DNA of 64,000 bases from the NCBI GenBank assembly GCA_030847615.1, contig JAUMIR010000005.1, forward strand, positions 241,280,645-241,344,644, written 5' to 3'. Source of the stretch: Gambelia wislizenii. Its lineage: Eukaryota; Chordata; Lepidosauria; Squamata; Crotaphytidae. Shown piece after piece: positions 32,032 through 43,832 of the stretch (its first letter is position 1; every line of letters starts with the position of its first letter). Under the pieces are notes generated by a model. The model was given only the letters and a program-made list of their open reading frames with translations. It was not told the origin of the DNA and did no database searches. The position numbers were made by a program, and so were the translations under genes.

Positions 32032-32350
32032 AAATAAATCATTGTTAGAATGAGCCTACCCCACTGGTGCAATACATGAAAAACGTAATGCTGAAGGGTG
32101 AGGTACTATTGGGTCAACCTTGGATTTGTATCTTTCATGGTGTCTAACCATCTTAGGGGGTCATGGTCAGCGATAAGGATAAAAAGGCCTTCCCACAAAT
32201 AGTACTGTAATGAATAGTCAATTTGACGGCAAGAACCTCCCTCTCTATAGCAGCATATTTCTGTTCCTGGGAAGACAACTTGCAGCTAAGATAAATACTG
32301 AGTACGTGAGCCATTATCTCCAGCACTAGATGAACTCCTGCCCTCAAAAA
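32030..32350 (-). pseudogene. Ty3/gypsy RNase H remnant
   Basis: Minus translation gives 'IYLSCKLSSQEQKYAAIERE' and 'LAVKLTIHYSTICGKAF', then in another frame 'DHDPLRWLDTMKDTNPRL'. This is the standard gypsy RNase H (YLSRKLxxxExxYAxxExExLA ... TDHxPLxWL). A frameshift and stops are present. An (AC)n tract (about 32352-32371) marks its upstream limit. Confidence 0.8.
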
Positions 32351-32377
32351 TACCCACACACACACACACACATTTCT

Positions 32378-32962
32378 CAGGTTAAAGCCCTCCTGATGAG
32401 ATTTTTGAGCCTCTTAGCAAAAATGTTCCTGCCAACTGCTGTGAGGTGCAACCCATCCCTTGCCAGAAGTCCAGCTTCATGAAACTGCAGACCATGGTCC
32501 AAGAAGCCAAGTCATTCCTGGTGGCACCATCTGCAGAGCCAGTTGTTCACGTCCACTATTCCTCTCTCCCTTCCTGTGCTGTGTACTTAAACTGGGAGAA
32601 GAGAAAAAATGTCCATTAAAGCCCTTCAGTTTCCTACTCAGAGCCTCATAATCCCTTGTCATATCCTGAAGGTTATGCCTTGCAGTGTCATTGGTTACCA
32701 CATGGTTCAAAAGGAAGGGGTAATAGTCAGTGGACTTCACAAGTCTTGTCAGCCTCTCTGTTACATCATGGATTTTTGTCCCAGAGAGACAGCACACCTC
32801 TTGAGACATTTTGTCAGGCCTGCAAATCACTGCTTCTGTTCCCCTCAACAGTGAGTTCCCTACCACCACCATATGTCTCCTCTGGCGATTGGCAGGGCCC
32901 ATTCCATGTACTGAATTTTGCAAAGTCACCAGCACATTATCTGTGGACTAGAACTGTCTTGT
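32378..32962 (-). pseudogene. CR1-type LINE ORF1 with SGNH esterase domain
   Basis: Minus frame 32935-32477 carries 'MVVVGNSLLRGTEAVICRPD', 'LSGTKIHDVTERLTRLV', 'VVTNDTARHNLQDMTRDYEA'. After a frameshift the end is 'FLDHGLQFHEAGLLARDGLH' and 'LTAVGRNIFAKRLKNLIRRA', stopping at about 32378. These match the GDSL/SGNH esterase ORF1 of CR1 elements: block I GDSL is here GNSL, and the C-terminal Asp-x-x-His 'DGLH' is intact. The domain is thought to act with membranes or lipids in the LINE cycle. The nucleophile serine remains, but the frame is broken. Confidence 0.8.
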
Positions 32963-33049
32963 TCCTGTTCCTCATCATCTCGTAATGGTGAGAGTTTCAA
33001 ACTGATTCACAAAGCAGCACATCTTGCCCTTGATGAGTGGGTGCAGTGC

Positions 33050-33620
33050 TGGGCATGGTAACAGCTGCCAGAGTGATATTTGCTAGATATTGGAACTTGA
33101 ACAAAGTTCCAGACGATATGGAATTGATAGAAAAACTGATGGAAATTACAGCAATGGGAAAATTAACCAGTTTAGTTAAGAGTAACATATTAGATTTTCC
33201 CCCTTTAAAATATGGGGACCTGTTATAGATTTATGAAAGAATGAGGAGAGGTTACTATCCTTGGTTTGAGAACTGAATGGTGAACTACGGTAAGTGTAGT
33301 ATAGTATTTTTTGTAGAAAGTTATGCTGTACACTTAAAACATTAGGAGGTTATACCGTTATTTGTATTATATTTTAGGAGAAGAGGAGAGTGTGTAGAAG
33401 TGACATGATTCAAATCATTCAGAGAGAAGCATGGAGTCTTGTTTTTAAAGAAAAGAGGAAAAAGGGAGGAAGGGGGAGAGATCTTGGGTGTGTGCAAGAT
33501 AGAACTTTGTATCTGCTGTTAAAGTGGCTGGTGTCTTTTTTATATATGTTTCACCCCCTTTTTGTTTGTTTTGTCTTTTTCAATTGTATGTACACTTCAA
33601 TAATTTAAAATTATAAATTC
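33050..33620 (+). pseudogene. L1 ORF2 C-terminus and 3' UTR
   Basis: + frame 'MVTAARVIFARYWNLNKVPD' and 'LIEKLMEITAMGKLTSLV' corresponds to the C-terminus of the L1 ORF2 at 45477-48838 ('MVTAARIVLAKNWK'). About 380 bp of 3' UTR follow, AT-rich at the end. It is enclosed by similar 50-bp direct repeats (33007-33060 and 33685-33737). Confidence 0.75.
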
Positions 33621-33737
33621 TTCTTTCAAGAAAAATTTCCCCAGCCAAATCTCTGCTTTGCCTGCTGAATGTGAAATGGCCAACAAATCAGCACATTTTG
33701 CCCTTGATGAGTGGGTGCAGCGTTGGGCAGGGTAATC

Positions 33738-34785
33738 TGTTAGGGGAACTGGAGTCCCGTGTGCATATTGCCCAGTTTGTAAACATGGCATTGCCCATTG
33801 CATTGACCAGTTGCTAATGCAACTTGATGTACTGGAGGCATGCACAAGGAAGGGGGAGGTTACTGAGGTGGGCTGAGAAGCAAGTCCTTGAATTGTTCAG
33901 TTCAAGTAACCTGGTTTCTAAGAGCAAGATATATAACAAAGTCTTATTCAGGTCCCTTTGGGAGTAGTATGAGCCCATGTAGTAAGCCATTTTGCCACTT
34001 CCAGACAAAGAACTCACAGATAGGCTAGAGATACCTACTCCCTGTTGTGTGCATCCCATATCTGGAACAAAGAAATATAATTGCAGCTGTCCAATATCAG
34101 CTCTGAATTATAGATTTATTGTTGGAGTAAAAGATAAACATGATATAAAAAGAGTAGCCTTGGATCAAACATCAAACATAAAAATAAAAGTTACCCTGAA
34201 TGATACAGAAGGCACCTTAAAATATATTTTTCCATTGTTTTTGGAACAATGAGAAATTAAACATCTTGACAATGTTTGTGTTTCTTTCTGTAACTTTTCA
34301 GCTTTTCTGAAGTTCAAAGTGTAAACACTTTATTTAAGCCATTTCAAAACTTAAAAATAAAAGAATGCTGGAGCTCATGGTACTGTCTCAGTGTTTGCTA
34401 TACCTAGAGTAATTATCCAATATATCTTCTTTTTTAATTATATCCCAGCACTCAAATAGTTGTCCTGGAGCTTCATTATAAGCAAGTCCATGCAAGGTCA
34501 CTGAAAGATTGAGGAGAAGAAAATGGGGGAATATCCATCACTCTGATGAAATGGTTGATTGAAATTCATCCTCACATACAAGCAACCTGTAACGTCTTTA
34601 GAAGAGTGTTTATTAATAGGGTCTTTCAACTTTATAGCTGTTTAAAAATCCTAGCAAGCACAAAAGGCAAGATTCCCTCTCCACATCTCATGTACAAAAA
34701 TCTAACTGGACTGGCAGTTAGATCTTATTTCACCACCCAGGATGAGAGAATATTAATTACCACATAATTAAAAACACAACATGAA
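33738..34785. other. No gene; unassigned
   Basis: No recognisable coding or repeat end. Short ORFs show no domain. Confidence 0.4.
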
Positions 34786-35190
34786 TTTTTAAAAAATCAA
34801 TAAAAAATAGAACATTAAGACATTAAAAGTAGCACACCGATTAAAATTCACTTCTCAAATGCCTGCTTAAATAAAAACATCTTCGACTGCCAATGAAAAG
34901 AAATCAGGGAGGGACCAACCGGACCTCCCATGAAAGGGAGTTCCACACTCTGGGAGCAGCCATGGAGAAGGCTCTCTCCTGAGTCCTCACCAACTGCACC
35001 TGTGAAGGTGGTGGGACTGAGAGAAAGCCTATTGATGGAAGATTTTTGCCTATTGATGAAAGGACACAGGGCAGCGTCCAGCCTAATCTCCCTGGGAAGG
35101 GCATTCTGCAGGCTAGGAGCAGCCACTGGGACAGTTTCAGCCATCTGAGGCAATTGGATCAAACCTTTTAACCCAAGGCTCACAGGTACC
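34786..35190 (-). pseudogene. L2-like ORF2 C-terminal remnant
   Basis: Minus frames contain 'RAFSMAAPRVWNSLSWEVRL' and 'KMFLFKQAF', the conserved 'AFSxAAPxLWNxLPxxIR ... LKxxLF' tail of L2/CR1 ORF2. The A-rich 3' end is at about 34800. Confidence 0.65.
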
Positions 35191-35199
35191 TCCCACTTT

Positions 35200-35675
35200 T
35201 CAGGTCCCACAGCAACTTCTTTATGTCCATTCCAAAATGTTTAATGGGCTGAAGATTGCTGTCCTTACTTGTCTGGTTCTTTTGTAGTCAACAGCTTTCT
35301 GGGTGGGCCCCAATTAACAGAAGGTCAGGATGTGGGGCCATCAGGCCTGGCTTACCCAACCATATACTGTATGGAGAAAAACCTCAGGGTAGTCTTGGGG
35401 CCCAGTCATTGAGCTTCTCACTGAGACCAGTAGTTCTCGATGGGCAGTAGCACTCAGCAGTTTCAGTGTTAAAATGCTACCTCATCCTCATACCTTTGAC
35501 CTTTAGAAAGGTATTTGTCTCCTCATTTCCCATAATATCTCTTGTGGTGATTAATTCCCAGAAGCATTCTCTAACCTTCACTAGTCATTTACTGTTAGTT
35601 TTGTTGCTGTAATAAAAAGCATCATTAAAATTACCTGCTTGTTAAGGCTGATGTCAAGTGCACATTCCAGAATGA
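35200..35675. other. No gene; unassigned
   Basis: No coding or repeat structure identified. Confidence 0.4.
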
Positions 35676-35679
35676 CTGA

Positions 35680-36261
35680 GGGCCCATCTACACAATGGGG
35701 TGAAATCCCCAATGCCTCGTACTAGTGGCATCTCGCAGCAGCAGTAACCAGACCAAATGGTTTTTCTGGCCTCAGAAGCCCCCATAAGCCTCACATTCCT
35801 GATGGTGACTGCGAGTGATTTACTCACATTAGTTCTTCACTGCCACTGGGTTTAAAAAAATATATCCCAAGATGCACTGGTGCAACAGAGTGATTCTCCA
35901 AAGCAAAACAGAAAAATATTGATCCTTTTTTAATCGCCTTTGCGAGCTATGACTAAGGCAAAAATCCAACATGGCAGCTGAAGGGACTTTCCCTCTTAGC
36001 AAGCCCTGCGCCCGCTCACCCAGTGAATCAGCTTTGTCCTTCCCTTCGCATTTTTTATTGTTCAATAGTCCAAAAGAGCAAAAATGTACACCAGCCTCAC
36101 AGCTTGTGAAAAAGTACAGGGAAATCTGTGAAGGCTCCATTATGTTTGCTGTTTTGGGGGGCCCTCCTTCCGAATAATGTGGATTGGCACTGGATTCTGT
36201 TTAGACTGGTAGGATTTCCAGCAAATTCCATGAGGGGTATTTTCACCGTTTAGACAGGCCC
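35680..36261 (+). mobile_element. MITE family 2, copy 2 (582 bp)
   Basis: Starts GGGCCCATCTACACAATGGG and ends 'caccgtttagacaggccc'. TGA is duplicated (35677-35679 and 36262-36264). Interior words such as 'tcttagcaagccctgcgccc' match 'ttctaagcaagcccttcccc' in copy 1. Non-coding. Confidence 0.75.
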
Positions 36262-36529
36262 TGAGTAAGATTAATGCACAATTCAGGTGAGCTAAAACTT
36301 TTTGTTTAATTTCTGTTGCCAGTAAGTTGATCTGATTTCTCCGAGATAGCAGGTAAAAAATTCTTGCAAGGTGACTCTCCCTACATACTAAAGAACTAAA
36401 GTCTCTCTTTAGTTAGTCCTTTAGTTAACTAAAGAAATGAAGTCTTTCATCAGTTCCACTCTTTTAAGTAAGTTATCACTGCTTGACACATACAGTTCAT
36501 CTGGAGTCCCATGCAATCCCAGCATGAGC

Positions 36530-36796
36530 CCTGGTGGCGCAGTGGTTAAATGCCAGTACTGCAAGTCACCACGTTGCAAGTTCGATTCCAGAGGGCTCCA
36601 AGGTTCACTCAGCATTCCATCCTTTCGTAGGTCAGTAAAATGAGTAGCCAGTTTGTGGGGGGCAATTAGCTAACACACATTGGAAACTGCTTAACGCAGT
36701 GTAGATGTGTAAATAGCTATTGCTTAAAACAATTTGTAAGCTGCTCTGATAGCCTTGAGGCTGAAGAACGGGGTATAAATAAATAAATAAATAATG
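36530..36796 (+). repeat. tRNA-derived SINE
   Basis: 'gagccctggtggcgcagtgg' A-box head, 'gcaagttcgattccagaggg' B-box, and tail 'ggggtataaataaataaata'. Same family as 28255-28481. Confidence 0.8.
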
Positions 36797-37610
36797 ACAA
36801 GAGACTTTATCAGACCACCCCTCTAAACCCCATTCTTTTGCTGGCATAACTTCTGCCATTTTTATGCTGGCAAAAAGCTCCCCATGCCACACTTACAGCC
36901 ATTGCCCTGGCCAAAGAGGAAGAGAAGGAAAGGCAGGCAGAGCTCCATCTTGCCTTGGCCCAGAAGCAGAACGTCCCTCCCTCCATCCCAACTGCCATTG
37001 CCCTGGCCAAGGAGGGAGAGAAGAGAATGCTAGGCTTAATCACTTCTCCCACTGCCATCCTCTTTCTTTTTGTATCACGTCACCATTAGATTGTAAGCTT
37101 GAGGGCAGGGAACTTTTTTGTTGTTCTTTTTCTTGTAAAGTGCCATGTACATTTTGATGGTGCTATAGAAATAAAAGATAATAATAATAAATAATAACTC
37201 ACCTTCTATCCTTGCTAAAGTCTTCCCTGGCAACGATTAAGGAGTGAACGGAGCTCCGTTTACTTCCTCTATTGAAATCCCGCAGATTCTCACAAGAATA
37301 CATAGTGCGGGAATTTTTTTAAAAAGCACTCAAAAAGTAAAAGAAAGCACACAAACACACTTTAAAACTTCCAAGTAAACCAGGGAGGGTAAAAAAAAAA
37401 GTGTGTCACCTACCTGGATATTGTGATCTCACCTGGAAGTGTTCTTACCAGTCCGGCCATTGACACTGCATTCATGTGAGTAAAATGGTGCAAGGATTCA
37501 AACACTGGCAATGCCAGCACAAAAGCCCCACAGGGATCAATTGACAGCTTGGGCCATCAATAAAATAGGACAGGTTTTAGACTGGATTGCAAAAGGGCAA
37601 CATCATCTGA
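36797..37610 (+). mobile_element. MITE family 1, degraded copy
   Basis: 'gactttatcagaccacccct' at the left resembles the terminal word at 57335, and 'catcatctgatacgcaggcc' at the right is a decayed inverted end. Interior 'cacactttaaaacttcc' matches the inverse of 58230-58250. A SINE/L2-like tail (37084-37197, ending 'ggtgctatagaaataaaaga') lies within it. Confidence 0.45.
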
Positions 37611-37798
37611 TACGCAGGCCCTTTCATGTTCATTAGGAATTCTTATGATGCCGTATTTGGATGATCTAATAAAGTCCAAGGATTTTCACAATGCTAATGA
37701 GCTATTTAAAAAAAAAAATTCCAGTGATAGGTCTCAACTTCAATCTTCTTGATTTTATCATCTATTGAAGCCTGGTAATATGGTGCCAGCATGTTGTA

Positions 37799-38038
37799 GA
37801 GAGCCAGTGTGGTGTAGTGGTTTGAGCACTGGACTATGACTCTGGAGACCAAGGTTGAAATCCCTGTTCAGCCATGGAAACCCATTGAGTGACCTTCGGC
37901 AAGTCAGATTCTCTCAGCCACAGAGGAAGGCAAAGGTAAATCCCTCTGAATAAATCTTGCCAAAGAAACCCCATGATGAGGTTCACATTAGGGTCTCCAT
38001 AAGCCAGAAATGACTTGAAGACACACAGCAACAACAAT
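37799..38038 (+). repeat. Sauria-type tRNA SINE, complete
   Basis: 'gagccagtgtggtgtagtgg', 'ctctggagaccaaggttgaa', then 'tctgaataaatcttgccaaa' and the BovB-like 3' 'gccagaaatgacttgaagac' with a CAACAA tail. This is the hallmark SINE of squamates. Confidence 0.85.
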
Positions 38039-38808
38039 ATGGTGCCTCCTCATGATTCCAGATTTTTATCCCAGCCCTTGCCCTTACTATGTTGAAATGG
38101 GCAAAGTTTACAGCAAGTGCATTATTATACTCTATTATGGCTCTTTTTCTCTCTGCTTGTTCCCACTGAGTAGCTGTCACCTGTAATGCCTACAATTGTA
38201 ACCTCTTCCCATTTATCTTTTCAAAACTTGAATACTGTCACATGCTGCAACCCAAGAAGTCCTCAAGTCTGTGCTCCTGCCCATCCAGAACCCTGGATCA
38301 TCTAGAAGTGATGAATTTCACTTAGAAGCCATTGTGATCTGGTACTCCACTATCCTCTCATGGTTTGTGCTCTCTTTTTCAACCACTGTCACCACATAAA
38401 CTTTCCATTTCTCTTCAGGCATCACTTTGAACCTCACTCTCTAACAACATCCAAGACTATTTTTCTTCTGTTTTCCTCCTTCTTCTCATCTTAACAGATT
38501 TTCCCCCCAGTCTTATTTGTTTATTGTGCTTGTTTGATTCATGTTTAGCTTTAAGTAATGAACAGCTAGAGAATGGGGCAGATATATTATGCTGCCATTC
38601 ATCAGCAGTAAGCCACACACCCCAAAGGAATTTACCTGGTGACCTCTTCTCTGATCAGCAGCTGAAGCTAGATCACACATTTTCTGGTGATAGCTTAGGA
38701 TGGACAAGAGGTCAAAGAACTAGTTGTAGCTGCCAGAAAAGACTGATGATCTCATTTTGTATACACAATTCTGTCTTGAGTGTCAGGCCTGGTTTCCAAG
38801 CCAGCAAC
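38039..38808. other. No gene; unassigned
   Basis: No domain or repeat end recognised. Confidence 0.4.
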
Positions 38809-38811
38809 AAA

Positions 38812-38895
38812 GGGCTTGTCTAGATGAAATGATATAATGCTGATTGCTGCACATCAACACAAATTTGCAGTAGAGTTCATTTGTTTCCATGGGGT

Positions 38896-38929
<34 letters not shown>

Positions 38930-39478
38930 AAAATCACTGGTATACGAAGCTATCCGTGTTTGAAGTTCACACAGAGCCATGCCTGCGAATCAAGATGGTG
39001 GCCGGGAGTAAATTGCTCACGTTATTATTCTCAACAAGTTGTTGCCGCTGCGCAGTATTATTATTATTTTACTGTAAATCTAAAGTGCACAAGTGCAACC
39101 TTCCATTTAAAAAGCTGTTTGGTCACCTCAACACAGCAAAAAAGCACACAATCGATATTATGAAACTCTAAAATGGCACTTCCGGATGCTTCATTGCCAG
39201 CAAGCCCACCCTGCACACGTCCAACCAATCAGGTTTCCACTTCAGCTCTTATCAGGGAATGCACTGCAATGTGATTCAGTTGTCCCGATGAGCGGGAATG
39301 TGCATTCCCCCAATATTAAAAAAAAAAACTCAGGAGAAACCGCAAAGGCTTTTCCCGTGTAGTTTTTGGCATTTTGGGCCCCCCTACATCCAAATAAGGT
39401 GAATTACTGTGGGATCTCATTGGGACAAAAGGTATTCTTGAATTCTCCAAGGAGTTTTTTCACCATCTAGACAAGCCC
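38812..39478 (+). mobile_element. MITE family 2, copy 3 (667 bp) with poly(T) tract
   Basis: GGGCTTGTCTAGATGAAA ... 'caccatctagacaagccc', with AAA duplicated (38809-38811 and 39479-39481). A T run of about 29 lies at 38899-38927. The interior 'gcctgcgaatcaagatggtg' matches copy 1. Confidence 0.75.
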
Positions 39479-39484
39479 AAAGCT

Positions 39485-40435
39485 TCTTCACTGTTTTCCC
39501 AAGCAGGAATTGTGGAAAGTGTTTCTCCACCTCCAACCCTTGGGTGCAAGAGGGGTCCATCGTTTGAGGGAGTGCCCTGAACCCCGCCCACCCCCATTTA
39601 ATGCACAGATTCATTTCTTTGGGTAAGGTGCCACTACATCTCCCTTTGGGTGCTCTTCACCAGCAGGCAGGAGAGAGTTTCTGATAACATTGGCTTGCAT
39701 CATATTAGCAGACATCATTATGCAAGATCTTTCATTTGCAAATACAGGTTCCTGCAAAAGTGTGGTGGGGGCATTAATCCTGTTCCTGTTTTCTGTCTTC
39801 AGTATTTTGTTTCTAAGTTTATTTTCTTCTAATGTTTCTGCTCACCTCTTCACAAACAATTTGAAAAGATTATTTGTCTCCCTGAATAATGGAAGCACTG
39901 ATGGCTGCTCTAATTTTTATGCATAACATCTTCAAGAGCTCTTTGATTTTGAGATGATTTCTCAAGGTCAGTCAACAAAGTACCTCTCAAAGCACATACC
40001 CTAAACTGTTTTTCAAAACACATGCCCTAAATTGGGGTTTTATAAAACAAAAATATGCCCTTATATTCTACTGTGAATGGATTCTTTTTCTTTTACATTG
40101 TACTATTCCTGGTATCTAATTTCTTTGTCATCACCCAGGAATTTCTACAGACATTGAAATGTCTTTGACATTATAATATTCTACAAATTTCCCAGCAAGA
40201 TTAAAAAGAGCAATTGTATCATGGTGGGCAACAACAGACATCCCTGAGTTCTGGAAACATTCACTTCCTTTTCTGCATGAGACGTGCGGGTGAATCAGAC
40301 ATGTGCTGCTGTGTTTAGCATTGTCTCACAGTTTGGCATCTAACATCTGGGGAAAGGGGACTGTCACAGCTTCAGTGGTTCAGTTCTGTCACAACTTGCA
40401 CAACTGTCATTGATGCATTGGAGGACAAAGCCAAA
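39485..40435. other. No gene; unassigned
   Basis: No recognisable coding signal or repeat. Confidence 0.4.
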
Positions 40436-40439
40436 AGGA

Positions 40440-40690
40440 TAGGTCTGTTTTTCCTTTTCATCAGTTCCCTCATTTTGGAGACATTTTCTCTTTTGAAGTC
40501 TAATGTAACTGTGCTGGGCTTCCTGGGCAGCTCTTCGGTTGTGTATCTGTTGAACTTGATACTGCTGTGGTCACTGTTTCTAGTCAGTTCTTTGTATCTC
40601 TACACAGGTCATAGGTATCATTTGGAATTAATGTCCAGCTATCAGAAGGCCAGAGGGACTGGTTTGCCATCCTAGCCTATTGTTAAATTT
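40440..40690 (-). pseudogene. CR1 ORF2 fragment (endonuclease-RT linker)
   Basis: Minus-strand residues 'STVTLDFKRENVSKMRELMK' correspond to the 'VQTLDFKRADFSKLRELV' region between endonuclease and RT in CR1 ORF2. The + ORF over it is a shadow. Degraded. Confidence 0.6.
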
Positions 40691-40699
40691 ACACAGTGC

Positions 40700-41095
40700 A
40701 TAACTGGCTTTTCAGCTTCACTGTTTTCCTTGACACTTGGGGACCCATAAACAAAGTGGGACTTTAACAATCACAACTGCCTTAAATAAAGCATTCTTGC
40801 CATACTTAAATACTTCTGGCTAACCTCTTCTACATACTTCCCCCCAGTCTTTTCTACAGCCAACTTAAAGAGCATTTCATCCTTTTCTGTAACACAGGAG
40901 AGAATGTCCTTCTGACACATGTATCATTTTAGAAAAGAAAATATCTATATATTTTGCTTCTTAGACCTTTATTATAATGTAAAATGATGCAGATTTAATC
41001 ATAACATATATTATGTTATGATTAATTAAGATTAATTAATTTAATCCTAAAATTTAAGACTAACTTTAGATTAACTAAGACTTTCACAATAATTT
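40700..41095. other. Unassigned, AT-rich near-palindrome
   Basis: AATCATAACATA...TATGTTATGATT-like inverted words at about 40997-41025. No gene. Confidence 0.35.
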
Positions 41096-41096
41096 G

Positions 41097-43830
41097 TTGT
41101 TGTTGTTGTTGTTGTTGTTAATAACTGTCATCAAGTCGACTTTGACTTATGGCGACCCTATGAATGAGAGACCTCAAAGTCACCCTATCGTCAACAACCC
41201 TGATCAGGTCTTGCAGACTCAGGGACATGGCTTCCTTGATTGAGTCTATCCATCTGTGATGCAGTCTTCCTATTTTCCTACTGCCTTCTACTTTACCAAA
41301 CATCCTTTTCTTTTCTAGTGAGTCATGTCTTCTCATGATATGTTCAAGTTTGTCATCTTGGCTTCCATAGAAAGTTCAGGCTTGATTTGCTCTAGGACCC
41401 ATTTATTGATGTTTTTAGAAGTTTGTGGTATCCGTAGCTCTTTCCAGCACCACATTCCAGGTGATTTTCTTCCTGTCCGCTTTCTTCACTGTCCAGTTTT
41501 CACAACCATTCATAAAAAGACATAGATATCTGGCTTTTCTTACTCCATATATGGTAAAAGTCTTTGTTGTAGGATTTTGAGCATGACTTTGTTTGCATGG
41601 GAGATTAATGCAATAGTCCTTTGGTTACTACAATCCGTGGTGTCCCCTTTCTTAAATAGTGAAACGTATATTGAGCATTTCTAATCCATTGTTTTGTTTT
41701 CCATATTTGTTGACAGATTTTAGTTAGAACTAGAATAGATTCTGTTTCTGTGGCCTAATTCAGCTCTATTGGTATGTCATCTGTTCCTGGAGATTTATTT
41801 TCCCCAGGTGCTCTGAGTGCAACTTTGACTTTACTTTTTAAAACTGTAGGTTCATCTTCAAATGGTTGTTCCTTGAATAAATATGTCATCCTTTCATCTT
41901 TTTTATATAGTTCTTCTGTGTATTGTTTCTATCATCTTTTTATTTTGACTTGGGACTTTTTCAAATGGGGGGGGGGAGAAACCCAAGGAGGTCGGGAGAA
42001 GAACTCATGCTCACAGTGCCCTGTTTCAGACGACGCCATCCTCCTCCATCCTCCTCCTGACCTTCCCCCATGCTTCTTCCATGCTATGGACGTGAGAAAT
42101 GCACCGCTTTTATTGATGAAAAACCTCTGTCAATAAAAAGTGGCACCCACAGCATGGAAGAAGCACAGGGGGAGGTCAGGAGAAGGATGGAGGAGGACGG
42201 TGCCATCTGAAATGGGGCGCTGTGAACGTGACAGCCTCAGTCTTCTCCCAACCTCCTCAGAGGGGTGGGGGGGTTCCCCCATTTGAAAAAGTCCTTGGTC
42301 ATGTAATGTGTTCCACTGCTGGTCATAGAGCAACCCCAAATTCCCCTTTGATTTATCTGATCTTGTGGAAGAGGTCACTTGCTCTTCATCTTTTGTTGCC
42401 ATGTTCTATTTTTTGATTTATTATTATAGTAGCTCTCTTTGTTCCTGAACACAAGTCACTGAACAGTTGCAGTCAGGGTTCTGGCTCTATTCCTGTCACT
42501 TTTGCTTCTTATCTGTCCTTAAGTGCTTGAAGACTTTCATCCAGTGATGCTTCCTTTTCTTTTTGGCTACAGATTCTGTCTTTTTGCATTCTTCCATAAC
42601 AATGTCCTTGGCTTCAGTCCAGAGTTCTTCTGGCTCCCAGTCAATTAGGTTTAATAGTGCAAATCTATTTTTTACATTATCTTTAAATTCTATGTGTATG
42701 TTTTTTAGGTTGTATTTGGCACCATGGTTGGTTTAGTGTTCTTGTTTAGATTTACACTAATTTTTAATATCAGTAGTTCATGGTCCATGCCACAATCAGC
42801 TCCTGGTCTTGTTTTTGTTGAGAAAAAAGATCTTCATTTTCTGCTCCCAATTATGTTGTCTATTTGATTTCTATATTGGCCATCAGGTGATGTCCATGTA
42901 TATAGTCACCTCTTTGGTAGCTTGAAGAATGTGTTTGTGATGAACAAACTGTTGGCCTCACAAAATTCAATCAGTTTCTTTCCTGTTTCATTTCTTGCTC
43001 CTAGGCCAAAGTTCCTTACAATCTTTGATTCTGCTCTGTTTTCTACTTTTGCATCTAATTGTGTATGATTAACAACAAGTCACGTTTTAGTGTGTGGTCA
43101 ATTTCCTCCTGAACTCCAGTATAGAATCTTTCAGTTTCTTCTTCTCCTGCCTCTGTAGTTAGCCTGTATTGTTTTTATAGTGATGGGTTAGCCACCTTGA
43201 GTCTCATTGGTGGGAGAAAGGCAGGATCGAAATGAAAATAATGATGATGATGATTAGGGTGTAGTCTTGGATTATGGTTAAACTGATAGGTTTTCCCTAA
43301 AGTCTTATTGATATTCTTTGGTCAGACTTTGCATATTGACTGCTTTTGCTACATCCCTCTTCACTATCAATGCCACACCATTTCTTCTTAGATTTTCATT
43401 TCCTGAATGTAATTATCTGACTCAAAATGTCCCATTCCTGGCCACTTTAGCTCACTCACTCCAAGGATAGCAATATTTATACATTCCATTTCTTGTTTTA
43501 CTATATCTAGCTTCCCCTGATTCGTGCTTCTCACATTCCATGTTCCTATAATATGTGCTGTGCAGCTTTGGACTTTTCTTTCACCTCTGAGCACTTCAAC
43601 AGCTGAATGTCATTTTTGCTTGAATTGAGTTGCATTGCTAGCTGCAGCACTACTCATAGTTGTCCTCTGCTTTGTCCCAATAGCTTGTTGAGTGCCTTCC
43701 AACCCAGGAGTGTCATCTTCTGAAACGATCTCTTATTTCATTTTGGACTGTCTTGTAGGGTTTTCCTAGTAAAAGACATTCAATGGGGGTTTACCATGCC
43801 TCTTTCTGCAAAGTACTAACAAGTGGTTAG
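41097..43830 (-). pseudogene. BovB/RTE LINE, degraded, with foldback MITE inside
   Basis: The 5' endonuclease start on the minus strand at 43594-43388 reads 'IIGTWNVRSTNQGKLDIVKQ' and 'INIAILGVSELKWPGMG'. The C-terminus at 41336-41118 reads 'SLEKKRMFGKVEGSRKIGRL' and 'RWIDSIKEAMSLSLQDL', both diagnostic of BovB. The intervening RT is in many frames. A 342-bp MITE interrupts it at 41953-42294. The 3' end carries a (TTG)n tract on + (41097-41119). Known: BovB is patchily distributed in vertebrates through horizontal transfer and mobilises Sauria SINEs, whose 3' ends resemble this one. Confidence 0.85.
41953..42294. mobile_element. Foldback MITE family 1 (342 bp) inside BovB
   Basis: Inverted arms begin GGACTTTTTCAAATGGGG and end with the complement CCATTTGAAAAAGTCC. 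The pairing continues for most of both halves (for example 'ccatcctcctccatcctcct' versus 'aggatggaggagga'). TTG is duplicated (41950-41952 and 42295-42297). Confidence 0.8.
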
Positions 43831-43832
43831 CT

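Noticed and set aside
32609..32985. + strand ORFs of 81-109 codons
   Set aside because: Antisense to the CR1 ORF1 esterase.
34001..34252. 86-codon + ORF
   Set aside because: No recognisable domain, not repeated elsewhere in the window, low-complexity flanks.
37801..37875. tRNA-like A and B boxes
   Set aside because: Belongs to the Sauria SINE; not a functional tRNA gene.
38899..38927. Poly(T) run as a retrocopy tail
   Set aside because: No retroposed body or target duplication beside it; it lies inside a MITE copy.
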